DNA of 55,308 bases, from NCBI GenBank assembly GCA_040217815.1, contig JBEHWI010000021.1, positions 1 to 55,308 of the forward strand. The letters are read 5' to 3'. Position numbers and translations under genes: made by a program. The stretch is from UBA5314 sp040217815 (GTDB lineage: Bacteria > Bacillota > Syntrophomonadia > Syntrophomonadales > Syntrophomonadaceae). Under the pieces are notes generated by a model, which saw nothing but the letters and a program-made list of their open reading frames with translations, made no database searches and was not told where the DNA came from. This document shows positions 7,649-15,214 of this stretch, piece after piece (the first letter of the stretch is position 1; each line of letters begins with the position of its first letter).

Positions 7649-8353
7649 ATGCTTCAAATAAAAGAAATAGATGTTTTTTATGGCGTAATACAGGCTTTAA
7701 AAGGAGTATCCATGGAAGTAGACGAGGGCTCGATCGCCACTGTTATCGGAGCCAACGGCGCGGGAAAAACCACCATGCTTAAAACTATCTCCGGGCTGCT
7801 ACGCCCGCGCAGCGGTTCTATTTTATTCAAGGGACAGGAAATATCGCGCCTCAGGCCTGATAAAATAGTTGGTATGGGTATTTCCCAGGTGCCGGAAGGA
7901 CGGCGGGTGTTTCCGGAGATGACGGTTATGGAGAACCTGGAAATGGGCGCCTACCTGCGCAAAGATAAAAAGGCTGTCGCCCAGGATATTGACAACGTTT
8001 TTGACCGCCTACCCCGCCTGCGCGAGAGAATTCGTCAAATGGCAGGAACCCTCTCCGGCGGAGAGCAGCAGATGCTGGCCATCGGCCGCGCCTTGATGTC
8101 CCGTCCCCAACTTCTTATAATGGATGAGCCCTCCATGGGATTGGCTCCCCTTCTGGTTAAGGATATTTTTGATATAATTCAGGAAATTAACAGCCAGGGG
8201 ACTACCATACTTTTGGTGGAGCAAAACGCCCGCCTGGCTCTTTCCATCGCCCACCAGGCATACGTGATGGAAACCGGCCAGATCGTGTTGTCCGGACTGC
8301 CCGAGCAGTTGATAAATAGTGAGGACGTTAAAAAGGCCTACCTGGGAGGTTAA
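7649..8353 (+). CDS. livF: Branched-chain amino acid ABC transporter ATP-binding protein LivF
   Basis: ATPase of 234 aa with Walker A GANGAGKTT (about 35-43), signature LSGGEQQMLAIGRAL (about 135-149), Walker B LLIMDEPSMGLAP and LLVEQNARLALSIA. The SMGLAP and VEQNA sequences are LivF-specific. It is the second ATPase of the importer but is divergent from the other components, with a separate control region. Downstream, after 15 bp, is the CBS-ACT gene on the same strand, presumably co-transcribed. Confidence 0.93.
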   Translation: MLQIKEIDVFYGVIQALKGVSMEVDEGSIATVIGANGAGKTTMLKTISGLLRPRSGSILFKGQEISRLRPDKIVGMGISQVPEGRRVFPEMTVMENLEMGAYLRKDKKAVAQDIDNVFDRLPRLRERIRQMAGTLSGGEQQMLAIGRALMSRPQLLIMDEPSMGLAPLLVKDIFDIIQEINSQGTTILLVEQNARLALSIAHQAYVMETGQIVLSGLPEQLINSEDVKKAYLGG

Positions 8354-8368
8354 CGGAGGTGTAACGAT

Positions 8369-9028
8369 TTGAAAGTAAAGGATCGCATGTCAAAGAACGT
8401 CGTGACTATTGCCCTTGACGGCAGCATAAACGAAGCTTTTCGGCTTATGAAGGAAAAGAACATCCGCCGACTTCCGGTTATGGAGAAAGAGCGCCTGGTG
8501 GGGATTATCACCTTGAGCGATCTGAATAAGGCCGCACCTTCGCAGGCCACCAGCTTGAGTATTTTTGAGCTGAATTACCTGCTAGCCAAGACCAGGGTAA
8601 AAGATATCTTTTCCCCCGAAAAGGAACTGCATACGGTCGGCCCTGATGACTATATCGAGGTGGCAGCCAAATTGATGCTGGCCCAGCAAGTCAGCGGTTT
8701 GCCGGTAGTGGATGACGACCGGCTGGTGGGAATAATAACTGAGACTGATCTGTTTCGGGCCCTTATTGATATCCTGGGGGTTAAACGTCCCCACACCCGC
8801 ATCGATGCCTTGATTGCCGACGGACCGGGAGGCCTGGCCGAGATAACGGGAATCATGGCTGTCCGGGGAATAAACATCATTAATACGGTAATGTATTACG
8901 AGCCGACATTGGACAAGTATAAGATTCAACTGCGCATTGAAGAACTCGATTACGCCCCGGTGGTAGAAGAGCTTAAGGCCAAAAATTATGAAATTGAATC
9001 GGTAATCGCCAGTCCGGAAAGCGATTGA
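8369..9028 (+). CDS. CBS-pair and ACT domain regulatory protein, AcuB-like (219 aa)
   Basis: Two CBS motifs span residues 1-60 (VKDRMSKNVVTIALDGSINEA...) and about 75-135 (VKDIFSPEKELHTVGPDDYIEVAA...), followed by an ACT domain from about residue 145 (RIDALIADGPGGLAEITGIMA). CBS pairs bind adenine nucleotides; ACT domains bind amino acids. The start is TTG 8369 after ACGGAGGTG. Named AcuB in Bacillus, where it is linked to acetoin utilisation; here it sits with livF and ends in a strong terminator, so a role as an energy/amino-acid sensor for the transporter operon is an inference. Confidence 0.85.
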   Translation: MKVKDRMSKNVVTIALDGSINEAFRLMKEKNIRRLPVMEKERLVGIITLSDLNKAAPSQATSLSIFELNYLLAKTRVKDIFSPEKELHTVGPDDYIEVAAKLMLAQQVSGLPVVDDDRLVGIITETDLFRALIDILGVKRPHTRIDALIADGPGGLAEITGIMAVRGINIINTVMYYEPTLDKYKIQLRIEELDYAPVVEELKAKNYEIESVIASPESD

Positions 9029-9045
9029 TCATCGTTCAAAGCCAT

Positions 9046-9079
9046 AAGCATCCTGGTCAAAGGATGCTTTTTTTATTTT
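9046..9079 (+). terminator. Intrinsic terminator after the livF operon
   Basis: AAGCATCC / GGATGCTT stem with an 8-nt loop followed by a run of T (TTTTTTTATTTT). Confidence 0.85.
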
Positions 9080-9122
9080 AGTGGAATACTGTTAGTGTTA
9101 AATGCCGAAAGGAGCAATGGAT

Positions 9123-9359
9123 ATGGAATCGCTTTTTATTGTTGAAATATTCAAAAGCGGGCAAGATGGGTTGAGCCGTTTTAAGATGAGCAACGGCCAG
9201 GTATACAGCTACTCACAGGTTATCGACATGGTTGAATCCGGCCAGGTAAGAAACGTTGAAGTAAGACAGCTGGAAGACGGCTCCAAACATCTCTATTATG
9301 ATCCTGATACCATGACCGCCAACGATCTATACAATGTGCCGAAAAATCTGTATGAATAA
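9123..9359 (+). CDS. DUF3892 family protein, copy 1 (78 aa)
   Basis: Small soluble protein; FKMSNGQVYSYSQVIDMVESG and VRNVEVRQLEDGSKHLYYDPD match the DUF3892 pattern (a strand-hairpin-helix-strand domain of about 60 residues). The start is ATG 9123 because AAAGGAG lies 8 nt upstream; the ATGs at 9102 and 9117 are before or on the ribosome site. A paralogue follows at 9713. No function is known for the family. Confidence 0.75.
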   Translation: MESLFIVEIFKSGQDGLSRFKMSNGQVYSYSQVIDMVESGQVRNVEVRQLEDGSKHLYYDPDTMTANDLYNVPKNLYE

Positions 9360-9371
9360 AAATGCAGCCCC

Positions 9372-9593
9372 CTATTCTTCGATAAATCCGGTTTTGGTTG
9401 CCACCCAGTACAGGGCGGCAACCACCAGCATAATCAGGATCAGGATGGCTATAAATTCTAGTATCAAAGGAGCCAAAGCCAGTATCACAACAAAAGCCAC
9501 TACCAATGATGCCACGGTAATTGCCCAGCCGATCACCGGATTATGGTGGTGAAGCCTGCGGTATTTGTCTTTAATAAAATAGAAGAAGTCCAT
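9372..9593 (-). CDS. Small two-helix membrane protein (73 aa)
   Basis: Starts MDFFYFIKDKYRRLHHHNP after a GGGAGG ribosome site. Two hydrophobic segments follow: AITVASLVVAFVVILALAP and LEFIAILILIMLVVAALYWVA, then a short TGFIEE tail. It is inserted on the opposite strand between the two DUF3892 genes and converges on the first with a 12-bp gap. No family was recognised. Confidence 0.65.
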   Translation of the reverse strand: MDFFYFIKDKYRRLHHHNPVIGWAITVASLVVAFVVILALAPLILEFIAILILIMLVVAALYWVATKTGFIEE

Positions 9594-9712
9594 AGTTTTT
9601 ACCTCCCGTGTAAACAGCTAAATTCGTTCCCTGTGCCAGGAGTTATTTATTATACTCGCATGCTGTTAAAAATGTTCCCATCATCCAGACTATCAATTAA
9701 AGGAGGACTACT

Positions 9713-9943
9713 ATGCGGGAAAGTTCCATCATTGAAGCGGTTAAAAAGGATAAAAAGGGTGTGGTCACTCATTTCATGATGAGTAACGGTCAGGTTTACG
9801 ACTATGCCACCGCCCTGCGCATGGCCGAAACCGGTCAACTGGCCAATGTCGAGGTCAAGGAACAGGACGGGCGTAAATACTTGCACAATTCCTCGGGAAA
9901 TAACCAGTATTCCAATCCTGAAGATTTTCCACTGTTTGAATAA
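9713..9943 (+). CDS. DUF3892 family protein, copy 2 (76 aa)
   Basis: Paralogue of the gene at 9123. Shares the MSNGQVYDYATALRMAETGQLANVEVKE block with copy 1 (MSNGQVYSYSQVIDMVESGQVRNVEV). The C-terminus (NQYSNPEDFPLFE) parallels copy 1 (NDLYNVPKNLYE). ATG 9713 is preceded by AAAGGAGG. The two copies look like an ancient duplication. Function unknown. Confidence 0.75.
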   Translation: MRESSIIEAVKKDKKGVVTHFMMSNGQVYDYATALRMAETGQLANVEVKEQDGRKYLHNSSGNNQYSNPEDFPLFE

Positions 9944-10002
9944 AGCCCAACCTTGCTGACCTTTCGTGCCCGCTTTTTCCACATTACTTCGACAGTTACC
10001 GA

Positions 10003-10043
10003 CTAATTATAATCCAATCTGCCTTATATTGGGTTATAATTAG
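10003..10043. promoter_or_regulatory. Palindromic operator-like site with embedded -10 box before the Mo-storage-like operon
   Basis: Two 16-bp arms, CTAATTATAATCCAAT (10003-10018) and its inverted copy (10028-10043), match at all but one position with a 9-bp spacer. TATAAT (10035-10040 region) lies inside the right arm, 37-45 bp before the GTG at 10080, so a dimeric regulator bound here would cover the promoter. It has the general character of AT-rich molybdate/tungstate-responsive sites, but this link is only inference. Confidence 0.5.
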
Positions 10044-10079
10044 ATGGGACGTATGAAAAAGCAAAGGGAGGTGACTATA

Positions 10080-10295
10080 GTGAAGGCAACCATTTTTGTT
10101 AGAGAAAGGCGTAAAGTAGAAGAGGGAGAGAAAAAGCCGCGTTATGCCATCGTTGCCACGGCTGGAACCGATCTGCGTTTGAAGGCCAAACACATTAGAA
10201 AAGGCGAGATCACACAGATTGCCGAGGTTATCGGGGCCCAGGTGGTATATCTGGAGGCCGGCAAGGATGACGAAGATATTGAAGAAGATGATTAG
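10080..10295 (+). CDS. Small charged protein co-transcribed with the Mo-storage-like gene (71 aa)
   Basis: Start GTG 10080 follows AAAGGGAGGTG; the upstream ATG at 10044 is before the ribosome site. The product begins MKATIFVRERRKVEEGEKKP and ends in an acidic tail (AGKDDEDIEEDD). The middle (RYAIVATAGTDLRLKAKHIRKGEITQIAEVIGAQVVYLE) suggests a small alpha/beta domain. No family was recognised. It is 21 bp upstream of the amino-acid-kinase-fold gene and probably shares its promoter, so a direct functional partnership is possible. Confidence 0.65.
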   Translation: MKATIFVRERRKVEEGEKKPRYAIVATAGTDLRLKAKHIRKGEITQIAEVIGAQVVYLEAGKDDEDIEEDD

Positions 10296-10316
10296 GTGGG
10301 AAGGCGGTAGGGCTTA

Positions 10317-11150
10317 ATGCCATTGATACGCGAACGCGACAGCAAGCGTTTACATGTTAAAAGCAAACTGATGGGAGAATCTCTGGTAGGTAAGACCTTT
10401 CTTGAAGGTCTGGAATACGGACCTAGTTTTAGAGCCCTGCCCGATGTAAATGTCATTAAAATTGGAGGGCAGAGCATCAGCGATTATGGAGCCCGGGCTC
10501 TGCTCCCGGTACTGGATGAAATTGTGCAAAACAAAGCGCGTCACAAGATGATCCTGTCTACCGGAGGGGGAACCCGCTCCCGACATGTTTACGCCATAGC
10601 GATGGAGCTGGGGATGCCCACCGGGATACTTTCCAAACTCGGCCAGAGTGTTTCCGAACAGAACGCCTTGATGATCGCCACAGTGCTTATGCCTCATGGC
10701 GGGATCAAAGTAGGCCACGATGATATTCCTAAACTGGCGGCCTATTATGCCCAGGGATGCATTCCGGTTATTCACGGTATGCCCCCCTACGGATACTGGG
10801 AGCAGCTTCCCGAAGGAGGGCGCATCCCTCCCAACCGTACCGACATGGGAGCTTTTCTTTTGGCAGAGGTAATCGGCGCCAAACGCTGCATCTTTATCAA
10901 AGATGAGGATGGGCTCTACAAAGAAAACCCCAAAGTGGTCAAGGATCCCGAATTTATTCCCCGCATCGGCGCTTCTGAACTGATTGCCATGAACCTGGAC
11001 GACATCATAGTGGAAAGAGCGGTTCTGGACATGATCCTGCGTTCCAGTAATGTCACAGAGATTGTGATAATCAACGGCCTCAAGCCAGGCAATATAACCA
11101 AAGCCCTTGAGGGAGAAGCGGTGGGTACGATCATCTACAAAGACATATAA
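10317..11150 (+). CDS. Amino-acid-kinase-fold protein related to the molybdenum storage protein subunits (277 aa)
   Basis: Belongs to the UMP-kinase-like branch of the amino acid kinase fold and resembles the MosB/MosA subunits of nitrogenase-associated Mo/W storage protein. Matching blocks are VIKIGGQSISDYGARALLP (about residues 43-61), STGGGTRSRHVYAIAMELG, VIHGMPPYGYWE, GRIPPNRTDMGAFLLAE and IFIKDEDGLYKENPK, ending EIVIINGLKPGNITKALEGE. The IPPxRTDxGAFLLAE and VxNGLxPGxLTxALxGExVGTII signatures are those I recall from MosA/MosB. Only one subunit is encoded here. Roles as metal-oxoanion storage or as a nucleoside-monophosphate kinase both remain possible. A 26-bp terminator follows. Confidence 0.75.
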   Translation: MPLIRERDSKRLHVKSKLMGESLVGKTFLEGLEYGPSFRALPDVNVIKIGGQSISDYGARALLPVLDEIVQNKARHKMILSTGGGTRSRHVYAIAMELGMPTGILSKLGQSVSEQNALMIATVLMPHGGIKVGHDDIPKLAAYYAQGCIPVIHGMPPYGYWEQLPEGGRIPPNRTDMGAFLLAEVIGAKRCIFIKDEDGLYKENPKVVKDPEFIPRIGASELIAMNLDDIIVERAVLDMILRSSNVTEIVIINGLKPGNITKALEGEAVGTIIYKDI

Positions 11151-11181
11151 AACTATTTATAGACTACGAGATAGATGCTCA

Positions 11182-11207
11182 AAAGAGCTCGCCAGGGCGA
11201 GCTCTTT
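11182..11207. terminator. Hairpin between convergent genes
   Basis: AAAGAGCTCGCC and its exact inverted repeat with a 2-nt loop. The run of A/T on both sides lets it serve both the Mo-storage-like gene (plus) and lysC (minus). Confidence 0.75.
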
Positions 11208-11237
11208 GCAGTTCCTGTGCAGTTCTTATTGTGAATC

Positions 11238-12458
11238 TTAGCTGATTTTATCCAGTTCATACATCTTGTGAAGAGCTTTGACTGCAGCATCCACCTGCTC
11301 TTCATCAATAATACAGGACACCCGTATTTCCGACGTGCTTATCATATGAATGTTTATCTTCTCATTGGCCAGAGCCTCAAACATGGATGCCGCCACCCCG
11401 GGGTTGCTCTGCATGCCTGCTCCGACAATGGAAACCTTGGCGACATTGCTGCTATACGACATTCCTGAAGCGCCGATCTGTTTTATTACTTCCTCAACTA
11501 CCGGAATGGCTTTGGCAAGGTCGTTGCGGTCTATAGTAAAGGCAATGTCATTGCGTTCATCACGCATAGCACTCTGGATTACCATGTCCACGTTGATCTT
11601 TTCCCCGGCCAGGGCTTTGAAAAGGGTTTTGGCTATGCCCGGCTTATCCGGCACGTCAAAAAGGGCAAAACGCGCCACCTGCCGGTCATGCGCCACTCCG
11701 CTGACGATTCTCTGTTTCTCCATCTTTGCTACCTCCGTCACTATGGTTCCCGGATTGTCATTGAAGCTGCTTAAGACTTCGACATCCACGTTGTAGAGCA
11801 TGGCGAATTCGGCCGCCCGGGGCTGCAAGACCACCGCTCCCAAACTGGCCAGCTCCAGCATTTCTTCATATGATATTTTATTTAGTTTGGCCGCCTCCGG
11901 CACAATGCGCGGATCGGCTGTAAAAACCCCATCAACATCGGTGAAAATCAGACAGCGCTCGGCCTTGATGCTGGCCGCCAGAGCCACGGCGGTGGTGTCC
12001 GATCCGCCCCTTCCCAGAGTGGTTATATCCCCATCCGGAGACAAGCCCTGGAATCCGGCTATCACGACTACCCTGCCTTCATCTAGCTCTTTTATTATGC
12101 GTTCATTGCTTATGCCCGATATCCTGGCCTTGCTATGGCTGGCGTCACTCTTGATGCCGGCCTGCCACCCGGTTAGAGATATTGCCTGACAACCCATGCT
12201 CTGCAGGGTAAGGGCAGTCAAGGCAGCCGACTGCTGTTCACCGGTGGCCAGCAGCATGTCCATTTCCCGGGAGGAAAGCCCCTCACCGATCTTGGTGGCC
12301 AGTTCAATCAGCTCATCGGTGGTATCCCCCATGGCCGAAACCACAACCACCATCTGGTTGCCCAGTTCCTTCATGTGTTTGACCCGCCGGGCAATGCGGA
12401 TTATTCTATCCAGAGAGGCGACTGAACTTCCGCCGAATTTTGCAACTAATAATGCCAC
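11238..12458 (-). CDS. lysC: Aspartate kinase
   Basis: Phosphorylates L-aspartate in the first step of Lys/Thr/Met synthesis. N-terminal kinase domain begins LLVAKFGGSSVAS (KFGGSS motif, residues 7-12), with GRGGSDTTAVALAA and FTDVDGVFTADPRIV. The C-terminal third (about 265-406) carries two ACT domains for amino-acid feedback (VPDKPGIAKTLFKALA and GAGMQSNPGVAASMFEALA). Length 406 aa is typical of the Bacillus LysC type. GTG start 12458 follows AGGGAGTGAC. Last gene of hom-thrB-lysC. Confidence 0.95.
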   Translation of the reverse strand: MALLVAKFGGSSVASLDRIIRIARRVKHMKELGNQMVVVVSAMGDTTDELIELATKIGEGLSSREMDMLLATGEQQSAALTALTLQSMGCQAISLTGWQAGIKSDASHSKARISGISNERIIKELDEGRVVVIAGFQGLSPDGDITTLGRGGSDTTAVALAASIKAERCLIFTDVDGVFTADPRIVPEAAKLNKISYEEMLELASLGAVVLQPRAAEFAMLYNVDVEVLSSFNDNPGTIVTEVAKMEKQRIVSGVAHDRQVARFALFDVPDKPGIAKTLFKALAGEKINVDMVIQSAMRDERNDIAFTIDRNDLAKAIPVVEEVIKQIGASGMSYSSNVAKVSIVGAGMQSNPGVAASMFEALANEKINIHMISTSEIRVSCIIDEEQVDAAVKALHKMYELDKIS

Positions 12459-12491
12459 TTAAGTCACTCCCTAAAAACTTGTCAAAGTAAT

Positions 12492-13433
12492 CTATCTCTC
12501 AATATGCACCTGAACTCCCTCATTGTCGGGATGCAGGTGGTAAATTCGAGATTTGACGCCGGCAGAGCTGAAGCCATTCTGCATGGCCCGCCCCACCATT
12601 TCTCCTTCCTGACGGCAAAAAGCCAGCACCGATGGCCCGGCTCCACTTAAGGCCGCCCCCAGAGCTCCGGCTTGCCGGGCTCCTTGCATTACCCGGTCAA
12701 AACCAGGGATCAATTGTTTGCGCAATGGCTGGTATATCATATCATCCATAGCCTTCTCCATGTGCAGAGTATTACGGTTAAACAACCCGGCCAAAAGGAA
12801 ACAGGCCCGCTGCAGGTTGCTCACCGTATCCTTGAGGGAAACGGTTTCCGGCAGGACTCCACGGGCTTTTTCGGTTGACAGGGTAAAATCAGGCACTGCC
12901 ACAACTATACTTAAATCGTCAGGCAGGGCTACCGGCTGGTGATAAACCTTGCCCTGATATATCATGACACAATTCAAGCCACCCATCAACGCGGGCACTA
13001 GGTTGTCGGCATGCCCTTCCATCTCCAGCGCCGTCTCCAGAACTTGATCCAGAGCTACGACTTGTTGGTTCAGGGCAACAGCCGCACACAATCCGGCTAC
13101 GACCGCAGCAGCGCTGCTGCCCAATCCGCGGGCCACTGGTATCTGGCTGTTCATCTGTATGCTGAGATCAGGAAATGGCTGATGAAGCCTCTCATAAAAA
13201 AGGCGCAGGGCCTTTAGCATGAGGTTCTGGTCAGGATTTTCCTGCAGGTAGTCCCGCCCTTCTCCAAAGACCTGCACCGAGGGCTGGCCGGGGGACTCTT
13301 CTATAGTGACATCCAAATATAGATTCAAAGCCAGGCCCAGGGTGTCAAAACCCGGTCCCAAGTTGGCGCTGCTGGCCGGAACCCGAACCTTTAACTTTCT
13401 GCCCTCCCCGGCGGCTCCATCTTTAGCGGACAA
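12492..13433 (-). CDS. thrB: Homoserine kinase (GHMP family)
   Basis: Makes O-phospho-L-homoserine for threonine synthesis. KVRVPASSANLGPGFDTLGLA starts the GHMP fold at about residue 15, the ATP-binding loop is PVARGLGSSAAAV (about 104-116), and a C-terminal GAALSGAGPSVLAF motif is present. Length 313 aa is normal. The frame opens with TTG at 13433, overlapping the hom stop by 11 nt (translational coupling); the first ten residues (SAKDGAAGEG) are non-conserved, so the exact start is uncertain. No threonine synthase gene is in the window. Confidence 0.94.
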   Translation of the reverse strand: MSAKDGAAGEGRKLKVRVPASSANLGPGFDTLGLALNLYLDVTIEESPGQPSVQVFGEGRDYLQENPDQNLMLKALRLFYERLHQPFPDLSIQMNSQIPVARGLGSSAAAVVAGLCAAVALNQQVVALDQVLETALEMEGHADNLVPALMGGLNCVMIYQGKVYHQPVALPDDLSIVVAVPDFTLSTEKARGVLPETVSLKDTVSNLQRACFLLAGLFNRNTLHMEKAMDDMIYQPLRKQLIPGFDRVMQGARQAGALGAALSGAGPSVLAFCRQEGEMVGRAMQNGFSSAGVKSRIYHLHPDNEGVQVHIER

Positions 13434-14709
13434 ACTCTTCCACCCGGATTACACTGCCGATCTCACCGACAATACTCATGCCGCGCAAGACAGTCAGGGC
13501 ATCCTGCAAATCGCTTTCCAGAACCCGGTGGGTAATCATTATCAATTCAGCCTGATCGCCCTGGCTGGTCTTTTGCACAACAGCGGCTATACTTACGTTG
13601 TTGTTGCCGAACACGCCGGCGATCCCGGCCAGAACTCCAGGCCGGTCATTTACCAGTAAACGTATATAAAATTGCGACGACGATTGTCCAATATTTAGTA
13701 TTTTCTTGTCTTCATAGCAGGTGCATCCCAGCCTGGTCACGTAGTTCTGCGATAGATTGCGGCTGATTTCAATTATATCGCCAACTACGGCACTGGCGGT
13801 GGGCATCTGCCCGGCTCCCCGCCCGTAAAGCATTATGTCCCCCACTGCATCTCCTTGAATAAAAACGGCGTTGTAGACGTCATTTACCGCAGCCAGCGGA
13901 TGGTTTTTGGGTATGAATGCCGGGTGAACCCGGGACTGCACCTGCCCGTCCTCTTCGGTGGCGATGGCCAGTAGTTTAACACTGTATCCCAGCTCACGGG
14001 CGTATTCTATGTCCGAAGCGGTGATCCCGGTGATGCCTTCAACATACACATCATTTAAGGTTATCCGGCTGTTGAATGCGATTGACGAAAGGATGGCGAT
14101 CTTTCGAGCCGCATCCAGACCTTCCACATCAGCCGTAGGGTCTGATTCGGCATAACCCAGCTCCTGGGCCTGGGCCAGCACTTCCTTGAAATCCTGGCCT
14201 TCCTGGCTCATTTTAGTCAAAATGTAATTGGTGGTGCCGTTTAATATACCTACCACCGCTTTTATGTTATTGGCCGCCAGGGCCTGTTTAAGCGCGTATA
14301 CCACCGGAATGCCCCCGGCCACGCTCGCTTCAAAATAGAAATCCACATTATTCTCGCTGGCTGTTTCAAAGAGCTCTTTGCCCCGTACAGCAATGAGGTC
14401 CTTGTTGGCGGTTACTACATGCTTGCCCTTTTGCATGGCGGTAGTGATGAAGGAAAAGGCGGGTTCTTCTCCACCTATCAATTCAACAACTATATCTATT
14501 TCCGGATCGTTCACTATTTCTTCCAGACTGCCAGCCACCATGTTAAGAGGCAGCCCCAGGGTCAGACACCTGGCCGCATCGCGTTCCAGAACCTTTTTTA
14601 ATACAATTGGGCAGCCCGACCGGCGGGATATTAATTCGTGGTTTTGCTCCAGAAGTTTTACGACCCCGGATCCTACGGTCCCACAGCCCAGTAGTCCAAC
14701 TCTTACCAT
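13423..14709 (-). CDS. hom: Homoserine dehydrogenase
   Basis: NAD(P)-dependent reduction of aspartate semialdehyde to homoserine. Rossmann motif GLLGCGTVGSGV (residues 5-16), catalytic-region sequences VVTANKDLIAV, GGIPVVYALK and GILNGTTNYILTKM, TYPTADVEG-like ESDPTADVEGLDAARK, and a C-terminal ACT domain (about 350-428: FYIRLLVNDRPGVLAGIAGVF). ATG 14709 follows GGAGG. First gene of hom-thrB-lysC; a strong promoter lies about 150 bp upstream. Confidence 0.96.
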   Translation of the reverse strand: MVRVGLLGCGTVGSGVVKLLEQNHELISRRSGCPIVLKKVLERDAARCLTLGLPLNMVAGSLEEIVNDPEIDIVVELIGGEEPAFSFITTAMQKGKHVVTANKDLIAVRGKELFETASENNVDFYFEASVAGGIPVVYALKQALAANNIKAVVGILNGTTNYILTKMSQEGQDFKEVLAQAQELGYAESDPTADVEGLDAARKIAILSSIAFNSRITLNDVYVEGITGITASDIEYARELGYSVKLLAIATEEDGQVQSRVHPAFIPKNHPLAAVNDVYNAVFIQGDAVGDIMLYGRGAGQMPTASAVVGDIIEISRNLSQNYVTRLGCTCYEDKKILNIGQSSSQFYIRLLVNDRPGVLAGIAGVFGNNNVSIAAVVQKTSQGDQAELIMITHRVLESDLQDALTVLRGMSIVGEIGSVIRVEEFVR

Positions 14710-14856
14710 GGTTTTACCTCCTGCCTCAACTTCGACCTGTTAATTCTATATTGACAACCCCGGCCGATTACGCAGATGGTTGACAATTCATCACAACTGA
14801 CCTTTATTCCTCCGGCTCCAACAGCCGATCCGGATGTTCTTCCGAGACATACGGAC

Positions 14857-14885
14857 ATTATAGCATTAGCCCTAATTAGCCGCAA
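14857..14885 (-). promoter_or_regulatory. Sigma-A promoter for hom-thrB-lysC
   Basis: TTGCGG (14885-14880) and a perfect TATAAT (14862-14857) with a 17-nt spacer. The resulting leader is about 140 nt; no threonine- or methionine-rich leader peptide or recognisable riboswitch was seen in it. Confidence 0.7.
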
Positions 14886-14933
14886 TGGCCCGTTAATCTA
14901 CTTATGGATATCGTAATCCCCCAGAAAACAATT

Positions 14934-15209
14934 AACCGGCCCTTATCGGGCCGGCATTAATGGCATTAATATAGTTTAACTCCCTACAACGTGATAGTAA
15001 CGAATTTAGGGGGACATACCTTTCCCGACGGGAATAAGTAGCAATAAATAAACCGGCCCCAACGAGGCCGGCATTAATATAGTCTATCTCCTTACAACGT
15101 GATCGTAACGGTTCTAGGGGGACATTCCTTGACCGGAGAGAAAGGTGTGTCCCCGCACATCTTTTCGTTCTAGGGGGACATACCTCTCCCAAAGGGGAGG
15201 TGTGTCCCC
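14934..15209. repeat. Cluster of palindromic REP-like repeats between spoIVA and hom
   Basis: Two tandem units (14934-15013 and 15051-15118) each start with a CCGGCC...GGCCGG hairpin (14936-14954, 15053-15071), continue with CATTAATATAGT, ACAACGTGAT and end in TAGGGGGACAT. They lead into two larger palindromes of the AGGGGGACATACC / GGTGTGTCCCC type (15117-15154 and 15174-15209; the second is an almost perfect 17-bp stem). Such sequences resemble the repetitive palindromes associated with Y1 (REP-type) transposases. They fill most of the 505-bp gap, and the frame that seems to span them is repeat-derived. Confidence 0.75.
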
Positions 15210-15214
15210 ATTCC

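Noticed and set aside
14709..14850. Lysine or threonine riboswitch or attenuator in the hom leader
   Set aside because: No conserved riboswitch motif, Thr/Ile-rich leader peptide or terminator was found in the 140-nt leader.
14932..15192. 86-residue frame on the minus strand
   Set aside because: It is made wholly of the palindromic repeat units and repeats itself (SRCRELNYINA-like segments), so it is not a gene.
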